From assembly GCF_000005505.3 (NCBI RefSeq), contig NC_016133.3, positions 8,246,001 to 8,310,000 on the forward strand: a stretch of DNA of 64,000 nt, read 5' to 3'. This stretch comes from Brachypodium distachyon. Its lineage: Eukaryota; Streptophyta; Magnoliopsida; Poales; Poaceae. The first letter of the stretch is position 1. The number at the start of each line of letters is the position of its first letter. Of the stretch, positions 1 to 10,990 are shown piece by piece. A program made the translations under genes and the position numbers. Under the pieces are notes generated by a model. That model did not search any database and was not told the DNA's origin. It worked only from the letters and a program-made list of their open reading frames with translations.

Positions 1-376
1 CAGATACTACACGGATACCAAGACAGAAAAGAGGATGACATGTGGGTCCATCAAGAAAAAATATGAATAAGAAAAAAGAAAACACATTAAAAAAAGGAAG
101 ACCACAAATTTAGTATCAACCACCATTGGAGATGTACTTAGAGACCCTTGAAACTTGAAAACTGCATAACAAATTCATAAGAAACAAAATAAATGATTTT
201 GTTTTGCTACACTCTTAGCTTTTATTGGTTAACATGGTGAAATAATAATATCATATTATAACACTTCAGAAAGACATACACATCACCAGGTTGTTTTATT
301 TTTGCCTCATCTCATTAAATAAGAAGGAGTTCGAATAAGGTTGAAAGGAAAAAAAAAGAAAAAAGGCAACAAAAGC
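1..376. other. AT-rich intergenic sequence
   Basis: I see no gene, RNA or clear repeat boundary here. The stretch is AT-rich with short A runs and leads into the LINE remnant that follows. Confidence 0.4.
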
Positions 377-760
377 CTACTCTCCCTGCATAATACTACT
401 CATGTGCTTAGCGCCCGTGAGCGTCCAATTGCGAGTTTCATTCTTGATCTTGTAGAAGATAATAAGCGACATGGTCGAGATGTTACGGAAGACCCTCGCG
501 TTTCTTTCGTTCCAAAGCTCCCAAATGACCAACATGGCGATCGAAGCAATCGCCTTCCTTCTCGTGCCAACTCCCAAGATGTTGGAATTCCATAACTCCC
601 GCACCGAGTTGGTGTCTTGCGACGAACTTGGGTTGAGCTCAGCCAGCCCCAACCAATCCCTAACCATCAGCCAAATGCGGATAGAGAATCTGCAAGAAAA
701 AAGAATATGCTCCGCGGTCTCAAGTTCCCTCTTGCAGAGCTGACATATACCGCAATTCTC
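377..760 (-). pseudogene. LINE reverse-transcriptase 3' end remnant
   Basis: Read on the minus strand from about 760 down, the translation contains a zinc-binding motif typical of the region after the reverse transcriptase of plant LINEs (zf-RVT): CQLCKRELETAEHILFSC, that is C-x2-C-x7-H-x4-C. It is followed by the usual tryptophan-rich segment with WELWNERNARVF. The reading frame stays open to 377. The element is heavily 5'-truncated: no polymerase or endonuclease domain is present. The family assignment rests on these motifs. No poly-A tail or target duplication was identified. Confidence 0.75.
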
Positions 761-1457
761 TAATGGTTAGGGATTGGTTCCCTAACACGAGGTTGTGATT
801 TACTAGAGTTGTAGTTTAAGGCTTTAAGCCAAATGATGAAAGTTTTGGTTATTTCTACGTCATAATAATGTATCCATTCTTTACACAGAGGTGTATTTTG
901 TCATGAAAAACAATTTTGCCAGTTGCCACCTTTAAGTTAAAAAATGATTAAAATGCAAAAATCGAGTATATTTGAAGCAAGCATGAGTAATCAAAATGGC
1001 ACCTATCCAATTTTATTTAAAATACTGTTACTATAGTGAAAATGAAAAATACAAGTTTGAAACCATCAATGAGGTTGTTCCTGCAGGTATTTCTAATGTA
1101 TCACCATGTACTAACAACTGAGCCCATACAAATGTGAGGAGAAAAATGTGTCGGCTGATCACATGTACAAAGGTGTCAGAACTTCATATGCAAAAAGATA
1201 GAGAGAATGGAAAAAAGAAAAAAGTTGTGAGCACATGACATCACGTACATTGGCGAAAGAAAAAAAGATGTCAGCGCGTCACCTCACTTACATTGTTAAT
1301 CATCTCTCTAATATAATACATATTTTCTCGTATATTTTAATAAATTACACTTATTATGAATCAGATGGAGCTGTAAACAAATTAGATCACTCATCTCAAA
1401 GTACCATCATATGACTAACACGATAGGGGTAAATTACGGCCTGGTACCGTCATTGCT
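761..1457. other. Intergenic, no gene seen
   Basis: AT-rich sequence with several loosely similar purine-rich stretches (A/G runs around 1,190-1,270). No open frame with a recognisable product. Confidence 0.4.
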
Positions 1458-1460
1458 TTA

Positions 1461-1627
1461 GACTGCATTTGGCATTGAGGTGGATTATTATAATCCAACG
1501 TTTTCAACTGGATTTTGGCTCTTTTCGTGTTTGGCTAACCATTTTTTTCCTGCTTTAGTGCGAATTTTTCAACAACATATTATAAATAATTCTGCTGCAG
1601 CACGGTTCACAGATGCAAAACTAAGCT
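1461..1627. mobile_element. Tourist-like MITE, copy 1
   Basis: About 167 bp with imperfect inverted ends (GACTGCATTTGGCATTG at the left and the complement of a related sequence at the right). It is flanked on both sides by TTA, the usual PIF/Harbinger (Tourist) target duplication. The same family occurs at 7,858-8,025 and, inverted, at 57,143-57,307. All copies share internal words such as TCGTGTTTGGCTAACCA. Confidence 0.7.
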
Positions 1628-2219
1628 TTAGAACGCCAACTTTCGTTTAGATTGGTGAAGATTTGTTAAAACAATGGGCTTGGCTTGGTGTCAAATAGAT
1701 GCTGGGGCGGGACCTGGCTAATCCCGACCATAGCAAGACCATGGTCAGCTGAACTAACCTTGGTTTTCCCCGAGTCCCCCTCACCTTCTCCCAGCCGGCG
1801 TCACCAACACCGCCCGCCGTAAGCTGCGAGCAGGGGTCATATCCACCTCTGTTTTACTTGTTTGAAACCGCAGTCCGTTTTAATCTGATACAACCATTGC
1901 TTTGCTTGTTCCATTTCAGCCAATTTGTTTCGTTGGTTGATTTCCTCTTGAGGGGGATTAGAGGGGATTGAGGAAAAAATGAACTAAAATCATCCTCAAT
2001 CCGTGTCATTACTCCTGGATTGAAGGGGTTGGGGCATAAACGAACGGGGCCTGACGCGGTCACATGGGGCAATACGGAGACGGGCCTGACAGGGTCCCAA
2101 GGCGGGGGTAAATCAATTTGCATGTCACCATATCTGTGCTGTAATCTCTACCCGTTGTCACTTATTTTTGTTCTGTTGTGGCATTTAAACCGAGATGACA
2201 TATGAACCTATTTTAGATC
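1628..2219. other. Intergenic, moderately GC-rich
   Basis: There is a mixture of GC-rich and plain sequence with short overlapping open frames on both strands (1,854-2,205). None has recognisable motifs, and I do not call a gene. Confidence 0.35.
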
Positions 2220-2345
2220 CGATTTGATACCCCCTGTCTGTTAGTCCGGAAAAGAAGCCCAAATGTTCTGCTAATTTTCACCTTATTTTGTAGGAGGACT
2301 ATCAGACCAACAAGTTGCTCCAGAAAAATTCATGGAATTTCATAA
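2220..2345 (+). pseudogene. Duplicated MYB intron/exon fragment
   Basis: This stretch aligns by eye with 6,760-6,906, which is intron 1 plus exon 2 of the MYB gene. Shared words include GAAGCC with flanking A-rich context, CACCTTATTTTG, and a following exon-like run (GAGGACTATCAGACCAACAA here, GAGGTATATCTGCAGATCAA there), then TGGAAT. No other MYB exon is found nearby, so it looks like an orphan piece of a former duplicate. The similarity is clear but imperfect. Confidence 0.55.
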
Positions 2346-2467
2346 TATGTGGTGCATACATAAGTGTGTTGAACCATGAATTGTTGCAGTTTGCAGAGGT
2401 TACAAATCAAAATTATTAGATCAATCCAACTTATACACAAGAAATCTGAAATTAGCATGTCCTGGGT

Positions 2468-3082
2468 TTAGACTCTGACTGCTGCTGGCTTTGGCTGCCG
2501 CTTCTTCTTGAGCTTCTGCTGGCGGTTGGCGCTGAGAGTCTCTTGAGCCTTGTTGATGATGTCGGCAAACCGGGTCTTGAGAGACGCTGCCCGCGCCAGG
2601 ACGTCCGGCTCAGGTTCAGGTGCGACGACGTGCTGCAACGCTTTGAGAATGACGGCGGCGTTCGTGTGGCGCAGCTCTGGCACGTGCTGCTGCGAAGGCG
2701 GCTTGAAGGTGGCAGGAGCGTTGGTGCTCATCGGAGGCTCCAGTAGTACGGTGGTTGGGACAGTGGTCTTCCTCCTCTTAGATGCCGGGGTACTGTCGTC
2801 GGCCTTCGGATGCAGCGGCGCCGGAGCCGGCCGAGCGGTGGTAAAGATCGGCTGCTTATTTGTGCGCGCTCCGGCGCTGCCAGGGGCTGGGGCTGGGGCT
2901 GCTGCTGGCTTGGAGGACGGGGGCGGCGCCGTGGCTGCGACTTGCCGGGCCGTGTACTCGGCGAAGCCAATCCTCTCGAGGGAGCCGCGCACCTCGCCGA
3001 TCTCTGACCGGAGGTGCGGCCTCGACGGCTCCTTCCGCTCGTGGTGGTGCTCCGGCTTGAGATGCCGGCCGCGGCTTGCCAT
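2468..3082 (-). CDS. Small basic protein with GTE-like C-terminal motif
   Basis: An intronless frame of 204 codons with GC-rich, coding-like composition. The N-terminus is charged (HHHERKE), the middle is Pro/Ala-rich and probably disordered (residues 50-100), and a basic SKRRKTT stretch could be a nuclear signal. The C-terminal region, about residues 160-200, reads ARAASLKTRFADIINKAQ. This resembles the RAALLK-RFADxIxKAQ segment found downstream of the bromodomain in plant GTE (BET-type) proteins. No bromodomain is present, so this may be a truncated paralogue, a captured fragment or an independent small nuclear protein. Gene status is supported by the long clean frame; the function is inference from one short motif. 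Confidence 0.5.
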   Translation of the reverse strand: MASRGRHLKPEHHHERKEPSRPHLRSEIGEVRGSLERIGFAEYTARQVAATAPPPSSKPAAAPAPAPGSAGARTNKQPIFTTARPAPAPLHPKADDSTPASKRRKTTVPTTVLLEPPMSTNAPATFKPPSQQHVPELRHTNAAVILKALQHVVAPEPEPDVLARAASLKTRFADIINKAQETLSANRQQKLKKKRQPKPAAVRV

Positions 3083-3684
3083 CTCGATTTCTTCTTGATC
3101 GGAACTGGACGCGCAGGGGAACCTAGCTACAGTATCTCGAATTCTTGTGCGCGCAGGCCGATGGAAGTCGGAGGCGACAAGGATTCACGCCGCGTACGTC
3201 CTGCGCGTCTCGTGCTTTATGCTGCCGTCGAGTTGATAATCAGGAGACGCCGTGCCGAGTTCAGCTCCAATTCGGACACGCACGTCATGGGGGCATGGCC
3301 TCGGACTTGACGCCTATTCACTTCAAGCACCCCGGCCTGGACGTGTTCTTGGTAACTTAAGTTTTCGGCCGCGTTTAATTTTGAACCGCATTCAACAAAA
3401 TTTCACGTAAATGTCATAAATCCTGAGAGTTGTGACTTCTTTACTATGGCTTTCGAGAAAGAAAAAAAAATGATGTAACCGCCACTTTCTGGGTTCTGTT
3501 GCATCTTGTTTTTAGGGAAAGATAATGGGCCAAAAGGCCTGTCTACCTATAATCTCTGTAAATTGATCCCTACAAAAATGCAAGTTCAATATGCAAAATG
3601 TACGCCACGTCAAGTTGATCTCCACTAAGCCACATAAAGTGCTCACCTCATCAAGTTGATTCCCGCTAAAATTCACTTAAACTG
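3083..3684. other. Upstream region of the GTE-like frame
   Basis: The proximal part (to about 3,360) is GC-rich and could be leader and promoter of the minus-strand gene. The rest is AT-rich and without recognised features. I could not fix a TATA box. Confidence 0.3.
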
Positions 3685-3689
3685 GAGTA

Positions 3690-4665
3690 AATTTCACAAA
3701 ACCACACTTTTTGGGGCTAGCATTTTAACGGGCCACAGTTATCACTAACGTCTCACAGAACCACACTTTTTGAGTCAACTTGTTTCAGAATTAAAACCCT
3801 AATTGGGTGGATTATGGTGTTTGATGTTGTTTCCAACAGGTGGGACCCACCAGTCAGGCGTCGTGTCAGCACCAAGACCCACCAGTCAGGCGCCACCCAT
3901 CATCATCCCCCCTCGCACAGCCTCTCAGTGCGCTCCGCGGTGCTCGAACAAGGAAGCCGCCGCCGCCGCTAACCGCGCCATGGTGCTTCCCCACCCTAGG
4001 ACCTGCTCCAACGAGCAGCGCGAGCTGCTGCTCGGTTCCCCTCCTCGTTGTGTGCCCTCACTGTCGCGTGTCTCTCTTGGAGCCAGCGGCGCTCCACCGC
4101 CTCCGCACCCTCCCCCAATGGCCCCCCCTGTCCTGCCGCGCCAACTCCCACAGTGGCCCCTGCGTCCCGCCGTGCCACCTCCCCGAGCATGCTGGCATCC
4201 TCGCTCAAAGCCACCGTGCATCGGAGTTTCACCTCCACGCAGACCACCGCCGGCCGCCGCCACCTCACCGTCGCGGGATGACCCCAACGCCGGATTAGCC
4301 CCTCCGTCGCCTTCTTTCGATCCACCGTGACGTCGCGCACACAAAGGGACCCGTGGTGCGCCTTGCCACGCACCGAGGAGCTGCAGTCGCCGCCGTCTTC
4401 TCCGCGTCCAACGACGGTCCTCCGCGAAGCTGAGGGATGCGCGAGGGGGGGATGACGATGGCGGGGTGCCTGACTGGTGGGTCCTTGTGCTGACTTGGCG
4501 AGAAACTAGTCAGGCTGTCAGACATGGAACCTGACTGGTGGGTCCCACCTGTCAGAAACAACATCAAATACCATTTTTTGAAACAAGTTGCCTCAAAAAG
4601 TGTGCTTCTGTGAGACTGTTAGTGATAACTCTAGCCCCAAGAAGTGTGGTTTTGTCAAAATTATA
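3690..4665. mobile_element. Long-TIR DNA element with GC-rich core (Mutator-like)
   Basis: The outer ~200 bp at each end are imperfect inverted copies. The left has CACAAAACCACACTTTTTGG and the right has CAAGAAGTGTGGTTTTGTC. Inside these, GGTGGGACCCACCAGTCAGG on the left is mirrored at 4,530-4,552. The core (about 3,900-4,440) is strongly GC-rich and has several overlapping long frames on both strands with no recognised domain. Long TIRs around GC-rich, gene-fragment-like cargo suggest a non-autonomous Mutator-like (Pack-MULE style) element. I did not find a convincing target duplication, so the superfamily is inferred. Confidence 0.6.
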
Positions 4666-5025
4666 TATTCTCATATCCACATCCCAAACCAACCACTTTG
4701 TGATTATCTATTTGTCAACATTGATTACAATGAAAAATGGGACCTCACATCCAAGTTATTCTTTTGGAATAAGCAACTGCGAGTAACACCAATATTTAGT
4801 TTAGCCTATAGTTATTTATTTTTTGGACACACAAGAAATTAGTAATGAAGATATACAAATTTGTATACCGAACAGACACGTTTGCATTTTCTCTTAAATC
4901 AATCATACATGAGTTACAATACTCATATAATGTCTATTTTGCTTCATTGCAATCCATTCTTATGGAATGATGCGTTGCTTTTTTGAGTCCCACAACACCG
5001 CGCGGGGTATCCACTAGTTGTCATA

Positions 5026-5141
5026 TACTCCTTACGTCCATATTAAGTGACTCAAAGTTGCCCAAATATGAATGTATCTATACCGAAAAAGCAGTTGGAT
5101 ACATTTAATATTTCATCACTTAATATGAAATTGAGGGAGTA
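5026..5141. mobile_element. Stowaway MITE
   Basis: The ends are TACTCCTTACGTCCATATTA and the inverted TGAGGGAGTA, bounded by TA as expected for Tc1/mariner-derived Stowaway elements. The internal body (GAATGTATCTATACC, TTAATATGAAA) matches the copy at 28,826-28,943. Confidence 0.75.
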
Positions 5142-5189
5142 TTATAAAAACCAAATGATAACTGTACAATTAAAAGAAAAGGAAATAGC

Positions 5190-5645
5190 TAACTATCTAG
5201 AGGAAGACATCATGTTCCAAAATCTGCATATTTGTTTCTCCTTCATCTGTGTCGGACAAGATTTAATTCCTCCAAGAAGAGCTCTCCGTATCTTAGAGCC
5301 TAGGCTGAATTTGGTTGAAAATGTCATCATTTCTAGTTTTCCAGATACTCCATGCAGCCAGAACTTGAATTTCCTTTTTTTTTCCCGAAGAACTTGAATT
5401 TCCATGTGGAAAGGAATTTGCAGCTCGTCTTTCAGATGTGATATATTCTCATGAACATTATGTTAATTAGCCGTGAAATGAGGGCATAAATATGACCAAC
5501 ATGCTGCGACAAAAGGGCAGTGGACGAACATGTGGTAGTCTCCAAGACCCTGGATCCACAGAGGACATAATCATATGATGGAAGACGGAACCGTTTCTTC
5601 TGTAGCATAGCACAAGTGTTGAGTTTATCAATGAGCAGCAACCAG
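5190..5645 (-). pseudogene. LINE remnant (frameshifted zf-RVT region)
   Basis: Two minus-strand frames (5,641 to 5,432 and 5,405 to 5,193) translate to pieces typical of plant LINE 3' regions. The first contains LLIDKLNTCAMLQKKRF followed by VLCGSRVLETT, the start of the zf-RVT motif, and then shifts frame. The second contains KFWLHGVSGKLEMM. The frame breaks show it is dead. No retained ends were identified. Confidence 0.6.
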
Positions 5646-6389
5646 AAAAAAATTGTGTTTCAGTTGCATCTGATGCCCAAACCGTAGCCCCTCAGCCATG
5701 GCCTCTGTTAACGACATTTCTAACTGCATGTCTGTGCTGACTAGGTAAGAAATTTCTAGAATTAAGTTCAAACAGTAGCATAAAATTGGAATTTAATAAA
5801 TCTCACTATTTCAGCAAACCTAAATGAACTGAAATTTCAAATGTGCAACAAGAAGAATTTTTTATGTTGGGCAAAAACCCAAAGTCCTCGGACAAGGTGG
5901 AGGCGGTGGCGGTGCGCTCACCCTTGAGAGCGTCGTTGGGGAAATTCTAGATCCACGCACGGGTGAGGGATCTTTGGTCGGAGGGCAGCTGGGCGCGTAT
6001 CGATTTCTCTACATTGCGTCATTCAATGCTAGGCTTGGCAGTTTCAATGTTTCAAATTTATGTCCTAAAGATGGGTTGATGGAAGACGGTGGGGGCTGAT
6101 TTTAGAGCGAGCGTAAATAGCATGCTCTGAATGGCGATGGTGTACAAGTAAGGCATGTGGCCCAGATAAATGATCACCTCTTCATCAGCCTTGTGGGTAT
6201 AACTTGATGGCTTTGTGTTTGATCATTTGATGTATCATTCTATCTGTCTTGTTAAGTACAACGACAAGTATTTAGGAACGAAAAGAGTAAATCATAAAAA
6301 TGACTATGTGCTTTTTTTTTAATGGAGAGGCCAGAATTTCAACCTTGGGAAGAACAAGATGAATTTTTAACTCCTTGATGAATTTGTAC
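5646..6389. other. Intergenic, no gene seen
   Basis: Ordinary AT-rich sequence apart from a moderately GC-rich patch at 5,880-6,000. No recognisable frame or repeat end. Confidence 0.35.
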
Positions 6390-6471
6390 ACTTTGTACTA
6401 ACACGGAGCGAGCTGGCAACCGATTAGTTCACTTTGTACTGACACGGAGCGAGCTGGCAACCGATTAGTTC
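6390..6471. repeat. 41-bp tandem duplication upstream of MYB
   Basis: Two adjacent 41-bp units (6,390-6,430 and 6,431-6,471) differ at one base (TACTAACACGG versus TACTGACACGG). The block lies about 210 bp before the proposed MYB start codon, just before a possible TATA-like ATAAAAAG at 6,489. Confidence 0.9.
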
Positions 6472-6679
6472 ACTTTTACACGTGTGGCATAAAAAGAGGC
6501 AGAGCATACACGTGCCCGATGAGGAGCTTCGTGCAGACTTGGGAGTCGAGACATAGGCGAGGCTGCTCCGCCGGCCGACACCGCCCATTGTTGCTGTTGC
6601 TGCCTTGCGCCGGCCCTTGCTTCTTTGCCACTTTGCCTTGCCGATTGATTTCTTCTGCACCTGCACACGACCGGCCACC

Positions 6680-9600
6680 ATGCGGCAGACAGAAGACGGG
6701 CTCCCAATGAGGCGGTAAGAACCTTTCTCATCCTCTTTCTATCTGACCTTTCGTGGCATTGCATCAGATCTATTTCTGTAAATAATCTTGGCGCTTGTTA
6801 AGCCGGGTAAGAAGCCGAAATAGTCAGTTAACTACACCTTATTTTGAGGAGGTATATCTGCAGATCAACGAGTCGCTCAAGCCAAATGCGTGGAATCGCA
6901 CAAGAGGTGTGTACTGTGTAGATGAACTTTTGTTCGAAATCTTTTTTAAGTCGTACCCCCTCTGTTCCAAGTTGTTATAGCTTTGTACTAAGTCAAAAAA
7001 TTTACAATTTGACCAAATTTTATAGGAATATCTACCAATATCTATAACTCTATATTAGTTTTATTAAATTCGTCAGGATATATATCTTCATAGTATACTT
7101 ATTTGATATTGTTTTTTATGTTAGTACAGTTTCTATAAACTCGTCAAATTTTAACAAGTTTTACATTGGACAAAGCTAGAGCAACTTATATTTAGGAAAA
7201 GAGGTAGTAGAAGATTGTGGATGTTAACAGAAGACATACCCTGCTTACATTAGCAAATAAGTACTCCTTATTATGGATTTCTTATACATATATCGATATA
7301 TATATACTAATTCATTAACGTTTACTGCAGCGTGCTAAACTGCAAGATGCACCTTCGAAGAATGCAAAATGGAGAACAGTAGGTAACGGTAATTTACAAT
7401 TGCAAATTTATATTCAGATGGTGCCTTTTCATTCTGTATATATACTCCCTCTGTCCAACAAAGGATGTGTCAACTTTGACTAAATTTGAATGTATCTATA
7501 CACTAAGTCATGTCTAGATACATCCAAATTTTGGCAAACTTGAGACATCTTTTGTTGGACAGAGGGAGTATCAGACTTCTTAATCAGTTGATCAAATTTA
7601 TATATCAGACTTCATGAATAAATATTTTTGTCAGTAAATGTATGCAAAATTGCTTGCAATGCAATAATGCATGGACATGAAGACATCTGTAACCTTATTT
7701 TTTTTGGAGGGGAAGCTCAGAACCTCCACTAAATCAGCGATTGAGAATTGCAGTCTGCCCAAAGACAATGCATCAAAATGCTCAGTTTCATAGCCCAAGC
7801 AAGCCCAAATTTGGCACACCAATGCGCTGAAGTATGCGTAAGTAAGAAGACTGCTTAGGCTCCCTTTGGCATTGCGGTGGATTATCATAATCCCGTTTTT
7901 TTCACCCGCTTTTCACTATTTTCGTGTTTGGCTAACCAACTTTTCCCTACTTTTGTGTGTATTTTTTCACAGCAGATTATAAAACAAGTTCAGCGCAGCA
8001 CAGTTCAGCAATGCCAAACTGAGCCTCATTAATAAATTGTTTAGGAGAAGATGCTTGCCATCATTAGTAACTTTTGAATCTTAATGAGGGGAAATGATGC
8101 TAAAATGAACCCCGCAGAGGGAGCAACGAACTGGACCACAATTCTTTGTTTTAGACAATGGAAGCTTTACTGAGATCACACTTCTACTTCACATTTTACT
8201 CTGTATCATGTATCCTGAATTCCTCACCCTTCTATCACTACTTTCATCCATAACTACAGCTTGTCGGTAGTCTCCACAAACCATCAATTCATGGTTTTTA
8301 ACATTAATGGTTGCCTGAATTTTCTTCTTCTGTTTAGCAGAGTGCATCCACCGCAAGACAGGTGTCTACTCGTTCAAGAAGAGGCGCAGATGGTCAGAAG
8401 AGGAAAGTTATATTAGTTCTTATCAGAGACTTTCAATTTTTTTGCTGTATACTTTGACAATTTAAATATGAAATAAAAATGAAATTATTTCAGGAAGATG
8501 ACGTTCTGATTCAAATGGTACAAAATCTTGGCACAAAGAATTGGTCAACTATTGCTTGTGCTATGCCTCTTCGTAGTCGTTACCAATGCCGGGAGAGGTA
8601 CAGTTTACAGAAATCACGCTATTTGACTGATTCCATTTGGATGCTATTTCAAAATTTAAGCGATTCAACCTAGCCATTTCTTTTGATTCTAGCTAGATTC
8701 AGTACAACTGTAGAAGTTCTGTATTTCGATGAGATCTCTAGCTGCATGTATATGCTTAGCTTTCTTTTCTTTACTGTGGCCATGAACCTGTCATTCACGA
8801 CCATGACTGCTGTTGTCTTGTTGATCCTCGGGCAGCCTCAGGCTCATTGTCAGCGTGGCCTACCTATGGTGCCACACCTGCTAACTTACATGTTGTATGA
8901 TAAAAAGTAAATTTAATCTTTGTTGATAAACTTCTTATATGTTTTACTTTTGGTGCTAATGTCTTAAAAATTCAATACTAGGAAGTAAGAACACTAGTTA
9001 ATTTATCATGTTTGGTGTCCCTCAGAGATGAGGGACTATTTTTTTTTGCATGATGATATTTTTCGGAAACTCAGATGCTGGAAAAAGTTGAAAGGAGATG
9101 CTAGAAATTTTGTTGCACTACACACCACATTACAAATCTACCTTTTGTTGTGGTGGCGATTTCTGAATTCTCGTTGTTGTGGTCTATTATTCCCTATTTT
9201 AAATTCACCCTTTCATAGTATTGTTTCTGAACTAAATGAGGATTTTCCATATGGAAAATGGGGATGCAGGTGGACATATTACCTCAACCCTGCTTTGAAT
9301 AGACAGGCATGGTCAGAACAGGATGAGGTAACACTGATCCATGCTCATGAAATGCATGGAAACAAGTGGCGTGAACTGGCTAAACTTTTTCCAGGGAGGT
9401 AAGATTCCAAGAAGGGGATTAAAAATTGAAAGACAAATCTCTCGTATTCAGTTTTTTTACGTGAATCTCGTGCTCAGTTTGTTTATTGTTTCCTTATTCA
9501 TGGGATTCCAGTAATACTATTAACCAGACCATATAGCTGATCTCAATCTATGTTATCACTAGTCAGTTACAGTACAGATTGGCATCCATTATGAAGTTAT

Positions 9601-10557
9601 GTACCTTCCGATCATCCAAAATGGATGGTCAACAGTAATCTGGATTTGTCTTTAAAAAACTGTATCATATTTTCATTATTACTCTCTCCGATCCATAAAA
9701 AGTGTCGCACATTTTGTACTAAGTTAGTACAAATTTTGTACTAAGTGGGCGACACTTTTTATGGATAGGAGGGAGTACATTGCGTTTCATTTCATTCTCC
9801 AAAATGTAAAATTCAGTGCATTATTCTTACCTATAATTTGTTGCAAATGGTTATGTCATGTACTGCCAGGACGGGAAAAGCAGTAAAGAATCACTGGAAC
9901 GGTCATATGAAGAGGAAATTGAAATCGTATTTAGCCAGAGGGTTGCCGAAGCAATTCCAAAATCTGCCCGTCGATCCATCAGTTTCAAACAGGGGCTGGA
10001 GTACCCCGAAAGGTAGTCAAGACTCATTCAATAATAATCAACTTCCATCCGATTTGCTGATATGGTCCGAATCTAAGCGAGGGCTCACAGAGACTGGTGA
10101 AAACGCAAGTATGCTTGATGGACAAAGTTCTGATTCCATAAGGTCTGTGTCGGAAGGGAAGCCAATGAGTTCTTCACCTAAAGGATTTGGTGCACGTTCA
10201 GCTGATGCCCAGCCAAAGGTGGATGCAGGGGATGGTCAAATTGATAGAGTAGTATCAAAGTTTCCTGTAGTAACCGACAATGACATGGAAACGGTTGTGT
10301 CATCAAGTTCAGTGGATCTGAAGGTGTGCGTTGCTGCACCAAGTTTTGTAAGGTCTACGTCAGAGGAGAAGCAAATGAGTTACACAGGCTTATCTCCAGC
10401 TCATAGTTCCCAATCTCGTTATGCACATCTCGACGAGTTGTCGGAGCTACACCAGTCTGATATAGCTGATCTTCTGGACATGTCGTATTGCGAGAGCTTG
10501 ATGATCATCCCTCCCGACTCTCCACAAAGTGGCAATGGTGGCGTGCCTGGAATGTGA
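6680..10557 (+). CDS. MYB transcription factor, MYB3R-type repeats
   Basis: Proposed exons are 6680-6714, 6849-6906, 7331-7382, 8341-8406, 8498-8597, 9270-9398 and 9870-10557, giving 375 codons in phase. One repeat is built across exons 4-6 (RRRWSEE ... NWSTIACAMPLRSRYQCRER then WTYYLNPAL). The next repeat has AWSEQDEVTLIHAHEMHGNK, LFPGRTGKAVKNHWNGHMKR. The histidine-rich second helix and LxxGLP tail are typical of the last repeat of MYB3R proteins, which bind mitosis-specific promoter elements. No first (R1) repeat is visible, so it is a two-repeat relative. The C-terminal ~200 residues are Ser-rich and acidic, likely a regulatory tail. The exon 4/5 junction is the weakest call: in-frame joining requires the acceptor AAG at 8,497 rather than the nearby CAG at 8,493. 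The start codon and exon 2 are also less certain than the repeats. Introns carry three MITEs. Confidence 0.8.
6953..7205. mobile_element. Stowaway-related MITE in MYB intron 2
   Basis: Ends read CCCCCTCTGTTCCAAGTTGT and, inverted, ACTTATATTTAGGAAAAGAGG. The body includes mirrored GACCAAATTTTATAGG and CTCGTCAAATTTT pieces. About 250 bp and diverged. Confidence 0.5.
7443..7570. mobile_element. Stowaway MITE in MYB intron 3
   Basis: Near-perfect inverted ends starting TACTCCCTCTGTCCAACAAA, bounded by TA. The body is a long hairpin around TGTATCTATACACTAAGTCA. Same subfamily as 34,597-34,724. Confidence 0.9.
7858..8025. mobile_element. Tourist-like MITE, copy 2
   Basis: The left end is GGCTCCCTTTGGCATTGCGG and the right is its approximate inverse (GCAATGCCAAACTGAGCC). 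TTA lies on the left and TCA on the right, so the target duplication is nearly kept. It lies in MYB intron 3. Confidence 0.8.
9680..9777. mobile_element. Stowaway MITE in MYB intron 6
   Basis: About 98 bp of almost complete hairpin. Ends are TACTCTCTCCGATCCATAAA and its inverse ending GGAGGGAGTA. It has the same AAGTGTCGC ... GCGACACTT body as the outer element at 17,318-17,530. Confidence 0.9.
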
Positions 10558-10887
10558 TATTATCGTCTTAAGTATGTCAGGTATCTGCAACCTGCACTAT
10601 CTAGTTGGAGAAAAAAGTGAGACTTGTGCTCCTTGGTCTTGAAACGTATGCAGCTTTATCTTGAACCACCAATGTATCATTCTCGTCGGGTTATTAAGTG
10701 GAGGAGATTTGCAAAATGATGTGTTCATCTGTCCATAAGGTCTGCATTTCATTCAGTTGACAATGCTCCTATTGGTACTGGAGAAGAGCAAATGTTGTTC
10801 GATGCATCTCGACTAAGCACCTCTAAAGAAAAAGTATGTCTTAAGCTGACTCGATAGAGATCGAGTTTTACGATTATATTAGTATTA
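10558..10887 (+). other. 3' region of the MYB gene
   Basis: Probable 3' untranslated and flanking sequence after the TGA at 10,555. No other feature seen. Confidence 0.4.
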
Positions 10888-10990
10888 TACTCCCTCCGTT
10901 CCATAATTTTTGTCGAAATATTACAATTATGATGTATCTAACGCCATTTTTAAGCAAATTTGAGACAAGAATTATGAAACAGAGGTAGTA
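10888..10990. mobile_element. Stowaway MITE downstream of MYB
   Basis: The left end TACTCCCTCCGTTCCATAAT is mirrored by ATTATGAAACAGAGGTAGTA on the right. Confidence 0.8.

Noticed and set aside
3803..4373. Long overlapping open frames on both strands
   Set aside because: They lie in the GC-rich core of an inverted-repeat element, have Pro/Arg/Ala-rich low-complexity translations and no domains.
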